Part shown: positions 8,694-13,962 of the stretch, in pieces
Layout of the letters: each line of letters begins with the position of its first letter
How positions within the stretch are numbered: position 1 is the first letter of the stretch
Assembly (NCBI GenBank): GCA_025201705.1
Contig: MU616926.1
Span: 17,458-31,419, forward strand
DNA: 13,962 bases
Origin: Dissophora ornata
Taxonomy: Eukaryota; Mortierellomycota; Mortierellomycetes; Mortierellales; Mortierellaceae
Reading direction: 5' to 3'
Notes under the pieces: model-generated
Database searches by the model: none
What the model saw: only the letters and a program-made list of their open reading frames with translations
Told to the model about the DNA's origin: nothing
Made by a program: the position numbers and the translations under genes

Positions 8694-9930
8694 ATGTCAA
8701 CACCACTTGCAGGTCTCAGAGTCCTCGAAATAGCCGGCTTAGCACCGGCCCCCTTTGCAGGCAAGATCCTCTGTGATTTTGGTGCAGATGTCATTCGTAT
8801 CGATCGCTCAACCTCTGCCATGAACCTGGATGTCCTCGCCCAGAACAAGCGTTCTATTGCCCTTAATCTCAAATCCCCCGCCGGTATCGAGGCCCTGATC
8901 CGACTCTGTGAAAAGTCCGATGTGATTATTGAGCCCTTTCGCCCTGGTGTCATGGAGAGACTGGGATTGGGACCGGACGTGCTATTGAAGAGGAACCCTC
9001 GTTTGATCTATGCAAGAATGACGGGCTTTGGACAGCAAGGACACTATGCAAAGATGGCAGGACACGATATCAATTACCTTGCCATTTCAGGGGTCTTGAG
9101 CGTAAATAGTTCTTTTCTTATTACTCTGCGTTTTTGACATGAAGCTGGACCATCAATTGGTCAGTGTTGTGTGCTAACATCCCTGGGGGTTTATTTATTT
9201 ATTCTAGACACTTGGAAAGCATGATGACAAGCCTGCGTTTCCAATCAACCTCCTCGCAGATTTTGCTGGTGGTGGATTGATGTGCGCTCTAGGAGTCCTC
9301 CTTGCCCTCCAGGAGCGCACACGCTCTGGAAAGGGTCAAGTCGTTGATGCTGCCATGATTGATGGCGTCAACTACCTCGGTTCCTTTGTCTACAACATGC
9401 ACAAAGCTGGGGCTCTTTTCCAGACCCCACGCGGGACTGGCCAGTTGGATGGCGGTGCGCCCTTCTATGACACTTATAAGACTAAAGATGGACTGTACAT
9501 GGCTGTGGGAGCAATTGAAGTCGAGTTTTATAAACTGTTGCTTCAAGGGCTTGGCTTAGATCAAGAGAAGGATCAACTGCCCGAACAGTTGGACACGAAG
9601 GGTTGGCCAAAGTTGAAGGAGTTGTTCACGAAGATCTTTTTGAGCAAGACCCAAGAGGAGTGGGTGAAGGTGTTTGATTTGACAGATGCCTGCGTGACAC
9701 CAGTACTGGACTATTACAAGATGCCCACGCCTGCACCTGCACCAAGACTGTTGAGGACCCCCGGCGTACATCAGAAGAGCAGTGAGGGTGATGACGAGGA
9801 ACTGTTTTTGGAGGTTGGAGGACAGAGCAAGGTAATTTTGAAGGAGGCGGGGTTCTCAGAGGAAGAGATCCGGGACCTGGTGGCCAAGAACGCGGTTGCT
9901 GGCGAGGGACTAGAAAAGGCTTCGCTTTGA
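8694..9930 (+). CDS. AMACR: Alpha-methylacyl-CoA racemase (CoA-transferase family III)
   Basis: Two exons, 8694–9101 and 9208–9930, joined in phase 0. The intron starts GTAAAT, has GCTAAC as a likely branch site and ends TTCTAG. The product is 376 residues, close to human AMACR (about 382), and is similar along its length: LEIAGLAPAPF, CDFGADVIRIDR, NPRLIYAR, GFGQQG, AGHDINYLAISGVLS, NLLADFAGGGLMCALG, LDGGAPFYDTY and TDACVTPVL. The catalytic pair of the family is present, His124 (GHDINY) and Asp154 (LLADFAGGG). The enzyme interconverts (2R)- and (2S)-methyl-branched acyl-CoAs so that they can enter beta-oxidation. The C-terminus KASL resembles the weak peroxisomal signal of mammalian AMACR, so peroxisomal and perhaps also mitochondrial location is inferred. 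ATG 8694 is chosen because homology begins there. Confidence 0.94.
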
Positions 9931-10102
9931 GAATTCTTCTTCATGTTTAATTACGCGAACACGATAATTAAAATGGGCTGAATGGAACGATCGACTTCTG
10001 TACGGCGGTTAGATCGAACACAGTTACCATACAACAAGTACACTCCGCATATATGTTTTGTCCCTGCTACACAGCAAAGTAGTTCAGCGGGTCCTTTTGC
10101 AT

Positions 10103-10108
10103 TTTATT
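10103..10108 (-). terminator. Probable poly(A) signal of the methyltransferase gene
   Basis: TTTATT on the plus strand reads AATAAA on the minus strand, about 14 bases after the stop at 10122. The two convergent genes leave only 191 bases between stop codons, so their 3' untranslated regions must be short or overlap. Confidence 0.45.
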
Positions 10109-10121
10109 TTACTATCATTTC

Positions 10122-11420
10122 TTATATCGGTTTTTGAGCTACGACGGTGGCAACTGGCCGTGTACCGTCCTCGACCAACGAGATTTCCTCCATCACAACC
10201 TTGAGCCCCAATGCTTCAAAAATCTCTCGAGCTTCCGATTTGGACTGCAAGCGGTGGGCAGGCCCCGGTTTGGAGTACTCTGGCAGATCCGTATCTGACA
10301 CAAACGTACTAAGCACAAGGAAGCCGCCAGGACGGAGCCAATGTTCAACCAAGGGTGCAAAAAGTGATCGCTGCAGAAAGCGGATCATGACAATGAGGTC
10401 GAAACCGTCCTCTGTGCTTGTCACCGACGACTTGGCAAGAAGTTCTTGATGATCTCGGTCCAGATCTGCATCGTAGTGTCGAATGTTTGGCTGCAAAAGC
10501 GGATACCAGTCCTTCACAGAATGTTTTTCATCACTACCGTTGGGTGATGTTGGCGATGGTGATATCCAGAAGACACCTGTTTTGGAATCAACTTTGCCTA
10601 CCAGCGTATTAACGCGCGCCACCAAATCTTTTCCGGTACTTGTTTCTTCATCCTGCAAAAAGGTATCTCGGGCTAGATGCCGAGCCAGTTCGCAAACATC
10701 CTCGCGTTGGTCCATTCCAAGCACCGACCACTCAACACCATCGACCGAGAGGCCATTTGCGGATCTTGCAACTAGATAGGCCATATCGCGGCCAGCTCCA
10801 CAGCCTACGTCGAGACAGCGTAACATAACTCGTCCTTCAATATCTCGTCTTTCAGAGCCGCGCAAGCGATCTGATCGCAGTGTAGCCAACTCTTGTTCAA
10901 TTAAAGGGAGGATCTTCACAAGAACTGGATTTGGTTTAAACAAAAAGTTGTATGGGGTGCGATTCTTCGAACTGACTTTGTCTTTTTCAACAATTTCAAG
11001 AGTTGGATCGACATGGATACCACCTTTCTTGAGCTCCTCGGCGAATATCTCCCAAAAAAGTGGTTGATCCTCAAACGCCCACTCTGCCTTCCATCCCCGA
11101 CTCTTTAGGATATCACTGGGTTTCCTCCAACTTACAAACGCACCAATGGCGGCATCCGAGCCTGCATCCGGGACATCGGTCCCTTTCTCCTGTGGAGACT
11201 CGAGAACGGCAAAGGGCGTCTGCTTAGACGGTAGCTGGAACCGTGATCGATCTAGGCGATGGAACGGGATGTTTGTGGACGGTGACAGGTGCCGTGCGCG
11301 ATATGCAGAACATGGTCGAGTATCGAGAATCAGAAATGGCAGGCCATTAGAGCTGTCGAAGAAAGAGCGGATCGTCTTCTGGATAAGGGCCCTTGCTTCT
11401 TTCCCTCTTTGAGAACTCAT
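10122..11420 (-). CDS. Rhodanese-like plus SAM-dependent methyltransferase protein
   Basis: Single exon, 432 residues from the ATG at 11420. Residues about 25–125 look like a rhodanese fold (FLILDTRPCSAYRARHLSPS, then NIPF), but no Cys stands where the catalytic loop should be. Residues about 155–430 form a class I methyltransferase: motif I LDVGCGAGRD (203–212), GVEWSVLGMD (228–237), FDLIVMIRFLQRSLF (340–354), LRPGGFLVLSTF (362–373), and a RPVATVVAQKP end resembling TehB/thiopurine-type enzymes. It should transfer a methyl group from S-adenosylmethionine; the substrate is unknown. The frame stays open upstream to an ATG at 11531, adding 37 residues with a hydrophobic stretch. I prefer 11420 because it has A at -3, while 11531 has T there, and a CACGTG and a TATATA lie between the two. 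It is convergent with the racemase and divergent from the Spo7-like gene. Confidence 0.8.
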   Translation of the reverse strand: MSSQRGKEARALIQKTIRSFFDSSNGLPFLILDTRPCSAYRARHLSPSTNIPFHRLDRSRFQLPSKQTPFAVLESPQEKGTDVPDAGSDAAIGAFVSWRKPSDILKSRGWKAEWAFEDQPLFWEIFAEELKKGGIHVDPTLEIVEKDKVSSKNRTPYNFLFKPNPVLVKILPLIEQELATLRSDRLRGSERRDIEGRVMLRCLDVGCGAGRDMAYLVARSANGLSVDGVEWSVLGMDQREDVCELARHLARDTFLQDEETSTGKDLVARVNTLVGKVDSKTGVFWISPSPTSPNGSDEKHSVKDWYPLLQPNIRHYDADLDRDHQELLAKSSVTSTEDGFDLIVMIRFLQRSLFAPLVEHWLRPGGFLVLSTFVSDTDLPEYSKPGPAHRLQSKSEAREIFEALGLKVVMEEISLVEDGTRPVATVVAQKPI

Positions 11421-11798
11421 TCTCGCATGAGTTGAGGAGAGGATCAAACAGGCAATGATCGCAATATATGTGGGGCACCGTACACGTGACGCGTTAGTTG
11501 TAGCTGGGCTTGGTAGGATGGAAGCACTCATGCAGCTGAATGCATCCTTCGGCTTACCATCCTTTCACTTATTCCGCATTCTCTACTCGACTCTTCCTCC
11601 TCAACCGACGGCATTCCTACAGCGACATTTCTATCCACAGGACGGAAGCATCTGCAGTTCAGCTTGAGGCGAATGATGATTTAACTTCCTTAAAACGACT
11701 GCCCCAGGACTTCTTATTACAATACCCAACCCTCCGTTCGCCTTCCTCTCCCAGCGGCCGACATTCTACCTCGCGCAGAAACATACAGGATTATTACT
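11421..11798. promoter_or_regulatory. Divergent promoter, methyltransferase and Spo7-like genes
   Basis: These 378 bases separate two divergent starts (230 fewer for coding if the longer methyltransferase start at 11531 is used, leaving 267). It contains CACGTG at 11483–11488, 63 bases upstream of the minus-strand ATG, and TATATA at 11464–11469. The right part is C/T-rich with ACTCTTCCTCCTC-like words, as expected for the plus-strand gene leader. Confidence 0.5.
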
Positions 11799-13097
11799 AT
11801 GTCAGCGTCGCCAAACTTCTCGCCAGTAACTCAAGTTCTGAATGCGACCCTTGCATCTTCGCCACCCGAGGAAAGGGTGTCCGAGGAGCAGTTCAACACC
11901 TTGCACGCTTCCTCTGTCACTTACCGGGATTTGTTGATCTTTGAGGAACGACTCAAGTTGAATATGATCCGACTCAAGAAACGCCAGCAGAAATACGAAG
12001 GTATATGAGATGTCTCTCGCCACGTATCGCTGTATCCCCTGAACGAAGAGAAACACCTCTCTGTGCAGTGTATCGATCACTATTTTAACCCTGCCCTCCG
12101 CTTTCCTTCGCATCTTAGTATTCTTGGGGTTCCTGATCGTGGTGATCGCATATTTCGCCTTTGCCACGTTTCACCAGCCGAGTCAGGTATGGATCATGTA
12201 GCCTGGTCCATCTTCCGGCCGAGGAGGGACGGAGGATACAGGGAGTTGAGAATGATCGGCTTCGATTCAGCACTCACGCCACCTCTCCTTTTGATCCGAG
12301 TGAGCCCTGCCATTTCAAAATCATTTTCGCCCTGTATTGACATGTATCTTTTGCTCATCCTGCCAATGCTCATAGACATATTATTTACACATGTTGCAAA
12401 GGTTCTTCTTGCTGCTATCTGTCACGACCTTGTTTTTATTCTTTGCCACCGGAATGTATTCTGAAAAACTTGGATACTCTTCAAAGTAAGAAAAGAGAGA
12501 GAGGGAGAGAGAAAGAGAGATTGAGTGAGCCGAGGCGAATGCTTAGGGACTTTTGTTCTCGCTGGCAGATACTAACGCTTTATACTCCCTTTGGTTGATA
12601 GATTTGTTCCACAGTGTAACAGAGTTCTGCGCATCTTCAATATGCACTTCAACCGCGACAACCGACCCGAGCTATCATTTTTTCGCAAGGTGCCCAAGAA
12701 ATTTCAGGAGGGATTCAGTGCCTACAAAGCGAGTTATTTCAGGCGAAAATCAGAAAAGCGGGCAGCGGCCTTGGCAGCCAAGGCTGCAGGAAGCAGTGGC
12801 GTTGCAGCAAGTACAGCCATGGGCAGGACACCTAACGGGCAAGGTAGGAGGTTACAGCCTTCATCACGGGGAAGGAGGCTTGCAGGAGGTGGCGGTGGAG
12901 GCTCCGCATCAGGGTCAGACTCGGGACCGCGTCCAACTATGGGAATCCAATCGTTGACAAGAGGAGATGGTAGCAGGAATAGGCCGCTAATGAGCTCAAG
13001 CTCCTCGTCAACAACCCCGGCATCCTTAGTAGCAGCCAGTGGCATCAACCGGCAGAGCTCGGGCTCCACCGACATACAAGCGAGTGCCAATAAATAG
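11799..13097 (+). CDS. SPO7: Spo7-like regulatory subunit of the Nem1–Spo7 phosphatase
   Basis: Four exons: 11799–12000, 12119–12186, 12376–12485 and 12602–13097. Phases agree and give 291 residues. An N-terminal helix (TYRDLLIFEERLKLNMIRLK) is followed by a membrane segment at 68–86 (VFLGFLIVVIAYFAFATF), a short loop and a second one at about 99–115 (FFLLLSVTTLFLFFAT). A conserved cytosolic block follows: GMYSEKLGYSSKFVPQCNRV, then LRIFNMHFNRDN. This is the Spo7/CNEP1R1 layout. The partner Nem1/CTDNEP1 phosphatase dephosphorylates lipin/Pah1 at the nuclear envelope and ER, turning phosphatidate into diacylglycerol and limiting membrane growth. Residues about 176–291 are low-complexity (Ser, Gly, Ala, Arg, with a Gly6 run) and less certain in function. 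Intron 3 has a perfect TACTAAC branch site at 12570–12576. Intron 2 (189 bases) is the longest, and a tiny extra exon inside it cannot be excluded. Confidence 0.84.
12486..12530 (+). repeat. GA-rich tract at the start of Spo7-like intron 3
   Basis: Directly after the GTAAGA donor the intron runs through a purine-only stretch of GAGAG and GGGAGAGAG units, up to about 12521. It may affect splicing or be a simple microsatellite. Confidence 0.6.
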
Positions 13098-13382
13098 TCC
13101 CCCTGGGCCATTGGTTTTAGTGAATAGCGATGTAGATTGACCATGATAGACAGTAATATATACTATGATAGACAATAGCATGAACGACGCGTTCGCAGTG
13201 CGTGGAATGACCTTCAATTGCACTCGGGCTGTAGTCTCGCTTCTGCATTGTGGGCGTAATCGGTCAGGTTGCACGTGATATTCACACGCATGCCTCCCCC
13301 GCTTTTTTCCTTTCACTCTTCTTCCATCGTCTCCTTTCCCCAACTCTCCACCCACACCTTCATTCGCGTCCTCATCATCGCC
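13098..13382 (+). promoter_or_regulatory. Spo7-like 3' region and hydratase promoter
   Basis: AATAAA (13089–13094) abuts the Spo7-like stop. The region then holds CACGTG at 13272–13277, 106 bases before the hydratase ATG, and a pyrimidine-rich leader from about 13298 (CCCCCGC, TTTTTTCC, CTTTCCCCAACTCTCC) up to the start codon. The layout resembles the thioesterase promoter. Confidence 0.5.
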
Positions 13383-13845
13383 ATGTTTGCTGCTCTCCGC
13401 CAACCTCTTGCTCGCGCCTCGGCCACCAAGCCCCTTGCTCGCGCCTTCTCTGCCTACAGCCCTGTCCAGAGCAAGTGATCCCTCAATAACTCTCGTCCAT
13501 GAATAAACCTTTTTGCCAAACAAGACACGTCCAAGAAACTAATTTCCCACGCCAACTGCCTCTTCTCCATCTCCGCCATTGCACCCACGGAAACCTGCCC
13601 TTTTTGGACCCGTGTACAAAAATACACCCTATTAGATGCTGCAGCTCCCGCAAAGTCGGCCAACCTCGAGTACCTCTTGACCGAGACCCGCGGACGCGTC
13701 GCTCTCGTCACCCTCCACCGCCCCAAGGCCCTGAACGCGCTCTGCAACGGACTTTTTGTCGAGCTCAACCAGGTCTTGAAGGAGTTCGATGACAACAAGG
13801 ATATTGGTGCCATTGTCATCACCGGAAGCGAGCGTGCCTTTGCCG
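13383..13845 (+). CDS. ECHS1: Mitochondrial enoyl-CoA hydratase, 5' part only
   Basis: The gene runs off the window inside its second intron, which starts GTAGGG at 13846. Exon 1 encodes an Arg/Ala/Ser-rich presequence ([20 protein letters not shown]) typical of mitochondrial import. Exon 2 encodes [40 protein letters not shown] and [14 protein letters not shown], matching ECHS1 (crotonase family), which hydrates trans-2-enoyl-CoA in beta-oxidation. The glycine loop and both catalytic Glu lie beyond the window. A GT donor at 13475 leaves a phase that no nearby acceptor restores. A GC donor (A|GCAAGT, exon end 13470) joins in frame to 13636 or 13645, so I place a GC–AG intron here. Codons mostly end in C or G, consistent with high expression. 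Confidence 0.9.
13471..13635 (+). other. Probable GC–AG intron
   Basis: The donor GCAAGT matches the usual extended GC-donor sequence downstream of the cut. The interior is pyrimidine-rich with ACTAAT as a possible branch site (13538–13543), and the acceptor is ATTAG at 13635. A second in-frame acceptor, GCAG at 13644, would remove three more residues. Confidence 0.55.
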
Positions 13846-13962
13846 GTAGGGTTCTGTTCTCCTGTTCCAACGGCATTTTTGAGATGATGAGATCAATCTC
13901 TTTTTTTTTTGGAGGCATTCCCGCTTACAAATACTCTATCGCGCGCTGTCTGTCATCTATAT

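Noticed and set aside
13454..13918. Minus-strand frame of 154 codons over the hydratase exon
   Set aside because: The plus strand carries clear crotonase-family coding sequence; the opposite frame is its shadow.

Overview
The window is eukaryotic and looks fungal. It has intron-interrupted genes with GT–AG introns of about 90–190 bases, pyrimidine-rich promoters, A at -3 before most starts, and one intron with a textbook TACTAAC branch site. The protein set (eIF2B alpha, a Spo7-type lipid-phosphatase regulator, a YAP1-binding/glomulin-type protein, a peroxisomal-type racemase, Sel1 repeats) suggests an early-diverging fungus such as a Mortierella-type Mucoromycota. That placement is inference, because no rRNA or mitochondrial marker is present.

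Layout. 1–608: 3' end of a Sel1-repeat gene built from near-identical 108-base units (+). 609–2007: mostly non-coding, with an orphan coiled-coil frame on the minus strand and a promoter at the right end. 2008–3123: single-exon double-hotdog thioesterase (+). 3421–4957: eIF2B alpha (Gcn3), five exons (+). 4958–5739: intergenic, with a 25-base A run. 5740–8232: YAP1-binding/glomulin-like protein, six exons (+). 8694–9930: alpha-methylacyl-CoA racemase, two exons (+). 10122–11420: rhodanese-like plus methyltransferase protein (-), convergent with the racemase. 11799–13097: Spo7-like protein, four exons (+), divergent from the methyltransferase. 13383–end: mitochondrial enoyl-CoA hydratase, 5' part only (+).

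Three genes act on acyl-CoA thioesters: the thioesterase, the racemase and the hydratase. A fourth, the Spo7-like protein, controls phosphatidate and membrane-lipid supply. All four CACGTG sites in the window lie 63–178 bases upstream of a start codon, in front of the thioesterase, YAP1-binding protein, methyltransferase and hydratase genes. This hints at a shared bHLH-type input but does not prove it.

I see no mobile element with coding capacity, no RNA gene, no CRISPR array and nothing that amounts to a new defence or biosynthetic system. The most interesting items are a probable GC–AG intron in the hydratase gene, a nonamer repeated in the eIF2B alpha promoter, a Ser/Thr-rich insertion in eIF2B alpha, a rhodanese-like domain without its catalytic Cys, and pairs of in-frame alternative splice acceptors in the YAP1-binding gene.
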